Origin: Paenibacillus tyrphae
GTDB taxonomy: Bacteria > Bacillota > Bacilli > Paenibacillales > NBRC-103111
DNA: 64,000 nucleotides
Assembly: GCF_000722545.1 (NCBI RefSeq)
Contig: NZ_JNVM01000002.1
Span: 124,001-188,000, forward strand
Direction of reading: 5' to 3'
A program made the translations under genes and the position numbers. Position 1 is the stretch's first letter. Every line of letters begins with the position of its first letter. Under the pieces are notes generated by a model that saw nothing but the letters and a program-made list of their open reading frames with translations, did not search any database and was not told the DNA's origin. Shown here piece by piece: positions 53,501 through 61,610 of the stretch.

Positions 53501-55354
53501 ATCGCTTTTCAAATGATCGGGGCTATGTAGGGATCGTTCTTCCTCCCCGATTTCAATGGCGGTGATCTCCGCTTCCAGCTTGCTTGCGTCCAGCTTCCCT
53601 TGTTGAACGAGCAGGACCTTGGCTCCGCTATCCTGCAACATATACTTGATCCGGTCCTCGGGATAACCGGGATCGATGGGCATATACGCGCCGCCCGCTT
53701 TCAATACCGCGAGCATCCCGACCACCATTTCGAGAGACCGTTCGGCCGCAATGCCGACGATCTGCTCCGAACCGCTTCCCTTGCTGCGGATCATTCCGGC
53801 GAGCTTATTCGCCCGCTCGTTCAGCTCCCGGTAGTTCAGCTCCTTGCCTTCATGCCATAGCGCGACCCGTTCCGGCGTCTTCCACGCCTGCGCCTCGAAC
53901 AGCTCGTGGATGCATGCCTCGCGCGGATACTCCGCCCCCGTGCGGTTCCAGTCCCCAAGCAGCCGGTTCCGCTCCGTCGGGTCAAGCATCCGCAGCTCCT
54001 TCACCCGGGCGTCGGGCCGTTCAATCGCCGCTTGAAGCAAGTTCACGTAGAAGCCGATGAACCGCCGGATCGTTTCTTGGCGGAACAAGTCCGTATTGTA
54101 CTCCACCCGGATTTCCATCTCTTCATCCTCTTGATGGATATCGAACAGCAGATCGACTTGGGTTGCATCCATATCCGGCTCGATCCAGGTTTCCTTCGCC
54201 CCGGCGAACGCCGCTTCTTCCTTCCCGGCGACGACCATATTGAACATGGCCCGAAACAGCGGATTCCGGCTGCTGCTGCGCTCCGGATTCAGCTTTTGAA
54301 TAAGCCGTTCAAACGGGTAATCCTGCATATCGTAAGCTTCGTCCACTTGCTCGTGCACCCGGCGGAGCAGCTCGTCGAAGGCGGTCTCCCCGTCTACCTC
54401 CATCCGGATAGCGACGGTGTTTACGAAAAAGCCGACCGCTTGCTGCAGCTCCGGGCTGTAATGCCTTCCCGCAAATACCGTGCCCACGACCACATCGCGC
54501 TGGCGCGAGCATTTGTGCAGCAGCACATAGTATGCGCAAAGCAGCGCGGAAAACGGGATCACCCGCTTCTGCATGCAAAGCGTCCGCAGCCCTTGAACCA
54601 CTTCCCGGGGGATCGGCTGAATTTCAAGCGCCCCTGCGAAGCTGAGCCCGGGTCGGGCAGGAAAGTCCGTCGGCAGCTCAAGCACAGGCAGCTCTCCCTG
54701 GAACTGCTTCTGCCAATACGCTTCCTGCTCCCGGGTATGCGCCTCCTCGAACGTTTCCCGCTGCCACAGCACATAGTCCGCATACCGGACTCCCGACGCA
54801 GGCAGCTCCTCGCCGTTCGGTACACCCGCATGCGCGTTATAGAACCATTTGAAGTCGTACCAGATGCGCTGGAAGGTCGTGGCATCGGAGATGATATGAT
54901 GCAGCTTCAGGATCAGCATCCCCTCCGCCTCACCCATACGTATCCAAATGATCTGAAACAGCGGTCCCCTGCGCAGGTCGACCGGCTTCAGGCTTGCTTC
55001 GGACAGCAGACGCCGGGCCTTCGCTTCCCGCTCCTCCTCCGGCTCCGCCGACAAGTCGACGCAGCGGTAAATGCGGTCCATCGTTTCGTCGAACGATTGA
55101 ACGGGCGCACCGCCCGCATAGCTTACTTTCGTCCGCAGCGCGGGATGCCGCTCGATCAAATCGCCGGCCGCCCACAATAAGGCGTCCGAATCGACGGGAC
55201 CCGTCAGCCGTTTGCAGGAAATCAAATTCCAGACGGCGCTATCCGGCAGCAGCTCGGACAAGTACAGCACTCGTTCCTGCTGGAACGAAAGCGGATAATG
55301 CGGTCTTGCCCTTTGGCAGGGGATGTCCGGATATTTTCGTATGCGTTTGCCCAT
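50525..55354 (-). CDS. Nonribosomal peptide synthetase, C-A-T-C-T
   Basis: The 1609-residue protein has condensation domain 1 (HHIISD at 152), an adenylation domain (YTSGSTGRPKG at 629, FDATTFEIWG at 673, NMYGPTENTT, TGKIDKK), carrier 1 (LGGHS, Ser1017), condensation domain 2 (HHIISDG at 1198) and carrier 2 (CGGNS, Ser1564). Reading by eye gives the adenylation code DAFWLGMTFK, close to the valine code DAFWIGGTFK, so a branched aliphatic residue is likely. The second module has no adenylation domain, so its carrier must be loaded in trans or receive a group from elsewhere. There is no thioesterase or epimerase domain. ATG 55354 follows GAAAGG. Confidence 0.93.
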   Translation of the reverse strand: MGKRIRKYPDIPCQRARPHYPLSFQQERVLYLSELLPDSAVWNLISCKRLTGPVDSDALLWAAGDLIERHPALRTKVSYAGGAPVQSFDETMDRIYRCVDLSAEPEEEREAKARRLLSEASLKPVDLRRGPLFQIIWIRMGEAEGMLILKLHHIISDATTFQRIWYDFKWFYNAHAGVPNGEELPASGVRYADYVLWQRETFEEAHTREQEAYWQKQFQGELPVLELPTDFPARPGLSFAGALEIQPIPREVVQGLRTLCMQKRVIPFSALLCAYYVLLHKCSRQRDVVVGTVFAGRHYSPELQQAVGFFVNTVAIRMEVDGETAFDELLRRVHEQVDEAYDMQDYPFERLIQKLNPERSSSRNPLFRAMFNMVVAGKEEAAFAGAKETWIEPDMDATQVDLLFDIHQEDEEMEIRVEYNTDLFRQETIRRFIGFYVNLLQAAIERPDARVKELRMLDPTERNRLLGDWNRTGAEYPREACIHELFEAQAWKTPERVALWHEGKELNYRELNERANKLAGMIRSKGSGSEQIVGIAAERSLEMVVGMLAVLKAGGAYMPIDPGYPEDRIKYMLQDSGAKVLLVQQGKLDASKLEAEITAIEIGEEERSLHSPDHLKSDTHARSLAYVMYTSGSTGRPKGVMVEHRNVVRLVQNTDYVRFEDSDTILQTGAPAFDATTFEIWGALLNGIKLYVTSDNVLLNADHLGRFITKHGISHLWLTAPLFNQLSDMKPELFAPLKALLIGGDALSVRHVNKVVAAVPGLRIQNMYGPTENTTFSTYFPITGPYKTNVPIGKPIRHSTAYIVDAYGELLPVGVPGELCVGGDGVARGYLNQPELTAQKFVDNPFEPGSKMYRTGDLARWLPDGNIEFMGRMDNQIKLRGFRIELGEIEAKLAEHPHAKEVVVTVREKLPGEKALCAYFVADRNIPASEWRAYLAKALPEYMIPAVFVRIDRMPLKETGKIDKKALPEPSGTAYEAKFRRPPETELERELAALWMQTLGLTEVGIDDSFFELGGHSLKATMIVSQLNMQFNADLSLTDFFGGPTIRELALRLSAKAEGFYSSIALAEKQESYPVSTAQKRMYIVSMLTHGGTGYNIPLVLSLEGRLDRERLGYVFRQLNRRHESFRTRFTIVNRELMQRIDEEAKLDLECLTVETEEEAGRIIRNFIRPFELSRAPLIRGLLLQQLEDRHLLLLDMHHIISDGVSLDILFREIITLYQGEFLSPLRIQYKDYAVWQHDFLASEQVRKQGDYWADVLAGELPALRLATDYPRPAIQTFAGTHVSCQAPPEVLAGLKRIEAEMGATLYMILLAAYNVLLFRRTGQEDLVVGTPIAGRNHADTQNLIGMFVNTLAMRNKPSGKMTFREFTDQVKRRALEAYDNQDYPFEDLPERIGYVRDAGRNPIFDTMFVLQHFEPLEAELKQLKVREYPIDYPVAKFDLTLFAIERDGGLRLELEYNTDLYRKETAERLLQDFLAILHQVAAEGTDKRLADFILGSEPGSVPSLGELCNQGGRLLSPRDPWSHLASSASVARIEAQLIGIVENLLNTEGIGPGDDFFLCGGNSLALIRLVAEMEAAFGVVPSIMEIRETPVISEWARKVESLQKQAAL

Positions 55355-55383
55355 AGCAACCAACCTTTCGGGCTTCCCTGTCG

Positions 55384-58300
55384 TTAAGCTTGCGGTACGG
55401 CCTTGGGAAGCATAGGCTCGATGATTTTGGCAATGTCCTTAATCACCGGCAAATCGATAAAATCCATCAAGGTCAAGCTAATCTGGAACGCGCTCTCGAT
55501 TTCGGTAACGAACCGGATCGTTAATAAGGAATTGCCGCCCAACCGGAAGAAATTGTCGTTCACGCCGATGCCTTGCATGTTCAGAATGTTTTCCGTAATG
55601 TCGATCAGCTTTCTCTCGATTTCCGTCACAGGTGCCTCTTCCGCCGGTTGGGATGACAAGGCGGCTTCCGGCGACGGCAGCGCTTTGCGGTCCACTTTAC
55701 CGCTCGTGCTCAAAGGCAGCTTTTCCAGTCTCATGAAGCGGGTCGGAACCATATAGGCAGGCAGCCAACGACCGAGATGCCCGGTCCACTCCTCATCCGG
55801 CTTCTCCTCGTCGGTCACGACATAAGCGACGAGACTTTCGAGGCCGGACGAATCTTCTCTCACCGCAACGGCAGCGCTCCGTACCGACGGATGCTGCAGC
55901 AGCGTCTTCTCGATTTCCTCCAGCTCGATCCGGAAGCCCCGCAGCTTGACCTGCTGGTCGATCCGCCCCCGGAAGACGATAGTTCCATCCTCCTGCCAGC
56001 GGGCCAAATCCCCTGTCCGGTACAGCTTCTCGCCCGGGCAGAACGGATGGTCTATGAATTTGTGCGCAGTCAGCTCCGGCTGGTTCAAATAGCCTCTCGC
56101 CAGCCCTTTCCCGGCAAGACAAAGCTCGCCGTCCACCCCGACCGGCTGCAGGTTCATATGCTCGTCGACAATGTACGACCGCATGTTGCCGATCGGCTTC
56201 CCGATGGGCACCCGGTGCAGCTCTTCGCCGTCCGTGAAAGCGAAGCCTGTTGCATAGATGGTCGCTTCCGTCGGACCGTACAGATTGACCAGGCTCGCCC
56301 GCAGCCCCAAGGAATAAAATTTCTGGACCGTATGCACTCCCAGCGCTTCACCGGCCGCAAACACATAGTTCAGGCTTTGCAGCGCAGGGGCAGCTTCCTT
56401 GCTCTCGACCACATCCATAAACGATTGCAGCATGGACGGCGCGAAATTCATATGCGTCACTTGATGACGCCTAATCGTCTCGATGATTCTCGCCGGTTCC
56501 TTCTCGGCTCCCGACTCCAGAATGACGAGCTTGCCGCCCGTAAAGAAGCAGCCGAACAATTCGCTCATGGACACGTCGAAGGTAAACGACGTTTTGAGCA
56601 GATACGCGTCTTCTTGCTCCAAAGGAAACGATCTCTGCAAATGGGCCAGCGTATTGACGAGCGAGCCGTGCTCCACCATGACCCCTTTGGGCTTGCCGGT
56701 CGAGCCCGACGTATACAGGATATACGCCAGATCGCTCGGGGCGCTCACACGGCTGAGATTCGAGCTGTCCCCTTCGGCCTTCTCGTCGATCGCGAGCGTC
56801 GGAACGGGCAGGCCTTCCGCCGTTTCGCCTTCGTCGGACGGAACAAGCAGGACACGGGCTCCGCTGTCCTCCAGCATGAACCGCTTGCGCTCCTCCGGGA
56901 ACCCGGGATCGATGGGAAGATACGCTCCCCCGGCTTTGAGCACCGCGAGGATGCCGATCACCATGGCAAACGACCGCTCCGCCATGACCCCGACAACGCT
57001 TTCGGCAGCGACTCCGTGGTCCCGCAGCGTGCGAGCCAGCCGGTTCGCTTGGGCGTTCAGCTCCCCGTAGGTCATCGTCAGCTCTCCGAAAGCCAGCGCG
57101 ATGCGTTCCGGGGTCCTCTCCGCCTGCGCTTCGAACAGCTCGTGAACGCAGACATCGCGGGGATAGTCCGCCTCGGTCCGGGTCCACTCGCTCAGCAGCT
57201 TCTTGCGCTCCTGCGGGTCCAGCATATCCAGCTCTTTCACTTGAACCTCGGGATGCTCCACCAGTTTCCTCAGCAGGTTCACGTATAACTCCATCAAGTG
57301 CCGGACCGTTTCCCGGCGGAACAGGTCCGTATTATATTCCAACCGCATTTCCATCGCGTTATCCTGCTGATGGATGTTTAGCAGCAGGTCCACCTGGGTC
57401 GCATCCAGCACCGGCTCCTCCCAAGCCTCCTCCGCACCGGCGAACGTTTCTTTTTCCTTGGCGGAGCTGACGAGGTTGAACATAGCGCGATACAACGGAT
57501 TGCGCACGCTTCGCCGCTCCGGGTTCAGCTTCTGGATCAGCCGTTCGAACGGATAATCCTGCATGTAGTACGCTTCGTCGACTTTGTCGTGCACGCGCTT
57601 CAACAGCTCGTCAAAGGCCGCTTCCCCGTCCACCTCCATCCGAATCGCCACGGTGTTGACGAAGAAGCCGGCGGCCTGGGCCAGACTGGAGCTGTATTGC
57701 CTTCCCGAAAATACCGTCCCGACGACGACGTCCTGCTGGCGGGAGCACTTCTGCAACAGCACGTAATAAGCGCACAGCAACGCCGAGAAAGGGATCACCT
57801 TATACCGTACGCAGAGCGACCGCAGCTTTTTCACCAGATCGCTTGGCAGCGCCCGGATTTCAAGCGCTCCCCGGAAGCTGAGCTGCGCCGGCTCTTGGAA
57901 ATCCGCCGGCAGGTCGAGCACCGGCAGCTCTCCTTGAAACTGCTTGAGCCAATAAGCCTCCTGCTCCTGCGTATGCGCCTCGTCGAAATTCGCCCGCTGC
58001 CAGTGCACGTAATCCGCGTAATCGACCGCGAGCGGCTTGAGCTCTTCTCCGCCGGTCACGCCCATGCGCGCGTTGTAGAATGCTTTTAAATCGCGCCAAA
58101 GGAGCTGGAACGTCGTCTCGTCGGAAATAATATGGTGCAGCTTCAAAATGATGAGGCATTCGGCTGCCCCCGCGCCTCCCATCGGCACGATGATCACTTG
58201 GAACAGCGGGTCGCCACTCACGTCAATCGGCTCCCGGCACACTTCCGCCAGCTTCCGCAACGCCGCTTCATCCTGCAGCTCCGCCTCCTCCGACGAACCG

Positions 58301-58602
58301 TCGATCCGTTGGAAAATCGCTTCCAGCGTCTGATCGAACGTTTGAACCGGAGTGCCGTTTTCATAGCTCACTTTCGTCCGCAGCGCCATATGACGGCCGA
58401 TCAAGTCGCCAACCGCTTGGCACAAGGCCTCCGAATCGATGTCCCCCGTCACGCGCTTGCAGGAAATTTTGTTCCACAGCGTGCTGTCCGGCAGCAGCTC
58501 GGAGAGGTACAGCACCCGCTCCTGCTGGAAGGAAAGCGGATAGCTCGGCTGCTCGCTTTGACGCGATATCGCCGGGTACTTGCGTTTTGCCCGTTTCGTC
58601 AT
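55384..58602 (-). CDS. Nonribosomal peptide synthetase, C-A-T
   Basis: The 1072-residue protein has a condensation domain (HHIISD from residue 156), an adenylation domain (YTSGSTGKPKG at 630, FTFDVSMSELFG, NLYGPTEATIYAT, TSGKVDRKAL) and a carrier domain (RLGGNS, Ser1025). Its condensation domain is very similar to the first one of the next NRPS (YPLSFQQERVLYLSELLPDS), a recent duplicate. The hand-read adenylation code DVSNFALIYK fits no standard amino acid I know, so the substrate may be unusual, such as a beta-amino acid. ATG 58602 follows AAAGG. It precedes the larger NRPS by 29 bases. Confidence 0.93.
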   Translation of the reverse strand: MTKRAKRKYPAISRQSEQPSYPLSFQQERVLYLSELLPDSTLWNKISCKRVTGDIDSEALCQAVGDLIGRHMALRTKVSYENGTPVQTFDQTLEAIFQRIDGSSEEAELQDEAALRKLAEVCREPIDVSGDPLFQVIIVPMGGAGAAECLIILKLHHIISDETTFQLLWRDLKAFYNARMGVTGGEELKPLAVDYADYVHWQRANFDEAHTQEQEAYWLKQFQGELPVLDLPADFQEPAQLSFRGALEIRALPSDLVKKLRSLCVRYKVIPFSALLCAYYVLLQKCSRQQDVVVGTVFSGRQYSSSLAQAAGFFVNTVAIRMEVDGEAAFDELLKRVHDKVDEAYYMQDYPFERLIQKLNPERRSVRNPLYRAMFNLVSSAKEKETFAGAEEAWEEPVLDATQVDLLLNIHQQDNAMEMRLEYNTDLFRRETVRHLMELYVNLLRKLVEHPEVQVKELDMLDPQERKKLLSEWTRTEADYPRDVCVHELFEAQAERTPERIALAFGELTMTYGELNAQANRLARTLRDHGVAAESVVGVMAERSFAMVIGILAVLKAGGAYLPIDPGFPEERKRFMLEDSGARVLLVPSDEGETAEGLPVPTLAIDEKAEGDSSNLSRVSAPSDLAYILYTSGSTGKPKGVMVEHGSLVNTLAHLQRSFPLEQEDAYLLKTSFTFDVSMSELFGCFFTGGKLVILESGAEKEPARIIETIRRHQVTHMNFAPSMLQSFMDVVESKEAAPALQSLNYVFAAGEALGVHTVQKFYSLGLRASLVNLYGPTEATIYATGFAFTDGEELHRVPIGKPIGNMRSYIVDEHMNLQPVGVDGELCLAGKGLARGYLNQPELTAHKFIDHPFCPGEKLYRTGDLARWQEDGTIVFRGRIDQQVKLRGFRIELEEIEKTLLQHPSVRSAAVAVREDSSGLESLVAYVVTDEEKPDEEWTGHLGRWLPAYMVPTRFMRLEKLPLSTSGKVDRKALPSPEAALSSQPAEEAPVTEIERKLIDITENILNMQGIGVNDNFFRLGGNSLLTIRFVTEIESAFQISLTLMDFIDLPVIKDIAKIIEPMLPKAVPQA

Positions 58603-58629
58603 GAGATTCATCCTTTCGTCCTGGTTTCC

Positions 58630-59790
58630 TTAAGAGCTTCGGCTTCCTCGCTTGATGAGTTCGTCCGCAATGATCAACCGCTGAATTTCCGATGTTCCGT
58701 CTCCGATCTCCGTCAGCTTCGCATCCCGGAAAAATCGCTCTAGCGGGAGGTCTCTGGAGTAGCCGTACCCGCCAAACAGTTGGATCGCATCCTTCGTCAC
58801 TTGGGTCGCTACCTCCGAGGCGAACAGTTTAGCCTCCGACGCCTCCTTCGCATATTTCTCTCCGTTGTCCTTCATCCGGGCCGCCTTTTGCAACAATAGA
58901 TCGGCGGCATTGATATTCATCTCCATATCGGCCAACATATTTTTCACCGTCTGAAAATGGTAAAGATATTGATCGAACTGCTTTCTTTGCTTGACGTAGC
59001 TGATACAGTACTGCTTGGCTTCCTCAGCGATGCCGACGGCAATCGCCGCCATCCCCAGCCTGGCGCTGACGAGCGTCTGGTGCAGGATGTCCAGACCGAA
59101 ATTTTTACGCCCGATGAGGCAGGTCTTCGGAACCTTGACGCCGTCCAGAATCAGCTCGCCCGTATCGGAGCTTCGCATCCCGAGCTTCCGCTCTTTTTTG
59201 CCGGACGTGGACAGGCCTTCCATCCCTTTTTCCAGCAAAAATACGCTGATGCCGAGCAGCTTCTTTTCCGGCGCCGTCTTGGCGGGCACGATGTAGTAAT
59301 CCGCATAGTTGCCATTCGTCACAAAAACTTTCGTGCCGTCGAGAACATAATGATCGTCCACTTCAACCGCCTTCGTCAGCATCGACGACATATCCGATCC
59401 GCTTCCGGGCTCCGTGAGCGCGAAGGCGCCGATTTTTTCCCCGGAGAGCATGGGCTGCAAATAGCGCGCTTTCTGCTCTTTTGTGCCGAAGGCACTGACC
59501 GGGTTGCAGGTTAAGCTGGTGTGCGCGACGACGGTCATGGCGGTGGAGGCGCATGCCTTGGCCAGCTCCTTCACGAAGCCGGTATACGTCGCATAGTCCA
59601 GCTCCAAGCCTCCGTATTCTTTCGGATACGGAATGCCCAGCAGACCGAGGCGTCCCAGCTCCCGGACATTGTCCAGCGGAAATTGCTCGCGCTCATCCGT
59701 TTCGCTGGCGATGGGCCGAACCTTCCGCTTAATGAAGGTCTCGGCCGTGTCGAAAACCGCCTTCCGCACTTCCCCGTATTCCAGTTCCAT
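58630..59790 (-). CDS. Acyl-CoA dehydrogenase-family flavoprotein
   Basis: The 386-residue protein matches acyl-CoA dehydrogenases throughout: GLLGIPYPKEYGGLELDY, FALTEPGSGSDMSSM (FAD contacts), KLGMRSSDTGELILDGVKVP and GGYGYSRDLPLERFFRDAKLTEIGDGTSEIQRL. The usual catalytic glutamate of YEGTSEIQ is replaced by Asp364 in IGDGTSEIQ, so the base is shorter or lies elsewhere. It probably oxidises an acyl group, on CoA or on a carrier, to an alpha,beta-unsaturated one. ATG 59790 lies four bases after the AsnB stop. In the pathway it could counterpart the dehydratase pair. Confidence 0.9.
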   Translation of the reverse strand: MELEYGEVRKAVFDTAETFIKRKVRPIASETDEREQFPLDNVRELGRLGLLGIPYPKEYGGLELDYATYTGFVKELAKACASTAMTVVAHTSLTCNPVSAFGTKEQKARYLQPMLSGEKIGAFALTEPGSGSDMSSMLTKAVEVDDHYVLDGTKVFVTNGNYADYYIVPAKTAPEKKLLGISVFLLEKGMEGLSTSGKKERKLGMRSSDTGELILDGVKVPKTCLIGRKNFGLDILHQTLVSARLGMAAIAVGIAEEAKQYCISYVKQRKQFDQYLYHFQTVKNMLADMEMNINAADLLLQKAARMKDNGEKYAKEASEAKLFASEVATQVTKDAIQLFGGYGYSRDLPLERFFRDAKLTEIGDGTSEIQRLIIADELIKRGSRSS

Positions 59791-59794
59791 ATCC

Positions 59795-61570
59795 TCACAC
59801 TCCAAACGTTTTGTGCCAGCATTCCAGCGCGATCAAAGCGTGCGACGTTCTGAAAATCGCCAGATTGTCCATGTGCTCATACCCGTTCTTTTTGTTGAAA
59901 AAATCGTTCGCCGCCCGTTTGTCGAAGTAAGCGGAAATTTTGGAATTGCCCGATTGAATCAGCTCGTTGGCGATGTTTCTCTGGACGACAACCGATTTCG
60001 GATCGACCGGGAACGGGAACGGCCGCTTCTTCCGCTCGACGATCTCCTTCGGCAGCAGCTCTCTGGCGATTTCTTTCAGGATGATTTTTTCCTTGCCGTC
60101 CTTGAGCTTGTAGGCCGAAGGAATATTCGCCACATAGTCGACGATACGATAATCGAGAAACGGAACTCTCGACTCGATGCCCCAAGCCATGCTCGTTTTA
60201 TCCTGCCTTTCCAGCATTTCCAGCAAATAGAGCTTGATGAACAAGTACAGTACTTTGTTCAGCTCGTCGCCCGTCTCGAACCGGGAGGTCATGTCGCGCA
60301 AGGCTGTGGACACGTTTTCCCTGAACCGGGTTTGTCGGGCGACATCGGGATTCAGCAGGCCGGACACCTCTTGGAGATACGGCGCCCAAGGAAATTCCGT
60401 GAGCTCGCTTGCCGGCTTGTGGTTCAAGAAGAAGAAATATCCGCCGAACAGCTCATCCGACCCTTCGCCCGACAGGACGACCGTGACGTCGCTTTTTAAC
60501 CTCTGATACAGCAGGTACACGGAAGGGGTCGTCAGATCGACCGGCTTTTCCACGTGCCAGGTCGTCTTTTCCAGCATGTCGTGGTAGTCCTCCGGCCGGA
60601 AAATAAACTCCTTATGATCGGTTTGCAAGGCGTCCGCCATCAGCCGGGCATAGATCGTATCCGAGTTGGCCCCTGCAACCTCGCTGTTCTTGCCGTATTC
60701 CATCGAAAATGTTTTTAGCCGGTGGGTCGCATGCCCAGCAGCAATGGCGGTAATTAAGCTGGAGTCCAGCCCTCCGCTGAGCAGGGAGCCGAACGGCACG
60801 TCGCTCATCAGCCGCATGCGTACCGACTCTTGAAGAAGCGCGAGCGTTTGCTCCTTGTAATCGCCGAACGACTGAGGCTCTTCCGCCGACTGCCGCAAAG
60901 CGATATCCCAGTACGGAATAAGCCGCTTCGTCTTGTTGCGGAACAGCAGCGTATGGCCCGGCGGAACGGACTGAATGTGCTTGAACATCGTGTGCCCGTT
61001 CAAGAGCGCCGTGCAGAATAAATATTCGGGAATGGCCGCCGGTTCCGCCTCCGCCCGGATATCCGGGTGCTGCAGGATCGCTTTGACCTCCGACGCGAAC
61101 AGCAGCGCTTTGTCGGACAAGCTGTAGTAAAGCGGCTTTACCCCCAGCCGGTCACGGGCCAGAAAGAGCGTCTCCGTCTTCTCGTCCCAGATCGCAAAAG
61201 CAAACATGCCGTTGAACCTGCGCACGCAGTCCGGCCCGTACTCCTCATAGCTGTGTACGATGACCTCGGTGTCGCAATCCGTCACGAAGCGGTGTCCTTT
61301 GTTCTCCAGGTCGCGCTTCAGCTCGCGGAAATTGTAAATTTCGCCGTTGTAGGTGACCCAGACGGTATGATCCTCGTTCGTCATCGGCTGCTTGCCGTTC
61401 TGGAGATCGATGACCGACAGCCGCCGGTGCCCGAGCCCGATGAACGTATCGACGAACACGCCCTCGCCGTCCGGACCGCGATGCGCCAGCGCCTCGTTCA
61501 TCCGGTTCAGCACCGCTTCCGAAACGGGCGATTCCTTCCCATAGTGGTACGCTCCGCAAATGCCGCACAT
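59795..61570 (-). CDS. asnB: Glutamine-hydrolysing asparagine synthetase-type amidotransferase
   Basis: The 591-residue protein has the N-terminal class II glutaminase with catalytic Cys2 (MCGICGAYHYG), VTYNGEIYNFRELK and MFAFAIWD. The synthetase domain carries the PP-loop SLLSGGLDSSL and SGEGSDELFGGY. Motifs are intact, so it should form amides from acids using glutamine and ATP. In NRPS clusters AsnB-like proteins may amidate the product or build an unusual precursor rather than free asparagine. ATG 61570 follows AAAGGAGGG. It sits between the aminomutase and the dehydrogenase. Confidence 0.93.
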   Translation of the reverse strand: MCGICGAYHYGKESPVSEAVLNRMNEALAHRGPDGEGVFVDTFIGLGHRRLSVIDLQNGKQPMTNEDHTVWVTYNGEIYNFRELKRDLENKGHRFVTDCDTEVIVHSYEEYGPDCVRRFNGMFAFAIWDEKTETLFLARDRLGVKPLYYSLSDKALLFASEVKAILQHPDIRAEAEPAAIPEYLFCTALLNGHTMFKHIQSVPPGHTLLFRNKTKRLIPYWDIALRQSAEEPQSFGDYKEQTLALLQESVRMRLMSDVPFGSLLSGGLDSSLITAIAAGHATHRLKTFSMEYGKNSEVAGANSDTIYARLMADALQTDHKEFIFRPEDYHDMLEKTTWHVEKPVDLTTPSVYLLYQRLKSDVTVVLSGEGSDELFGGYFFFLNHKPASELTEFPWAPYLQEVSGLLNPDVARQTRFRENVSTALRDMTSRFETGDELNKVLYLFIKLYLLEMLERQDKTSMAWGIESRVPFLDYRIVDYVANIPSAYKLKDGKEKIILKEIARELLPKEIVERKKRPFPFPVDPKSVVVQRNIANELIQSGNSKISAYFDKRAANDFFNKKNGYEHMDNLAIFRTSHALIALECWHKTFGV

Positions 61571-61610
61571 TGGGGTTCCCTCCTTTCGGTTCCGTGTGGC
61601 GGATCAGAAG

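Noticed and set aside
53906..57288. Long plus-strand ORFs opposite the NRPS genes (53906-55180 and 55777-57288)
   Set aside because: They mirror the NRPS codons on the other strand and show no recognisable domain.
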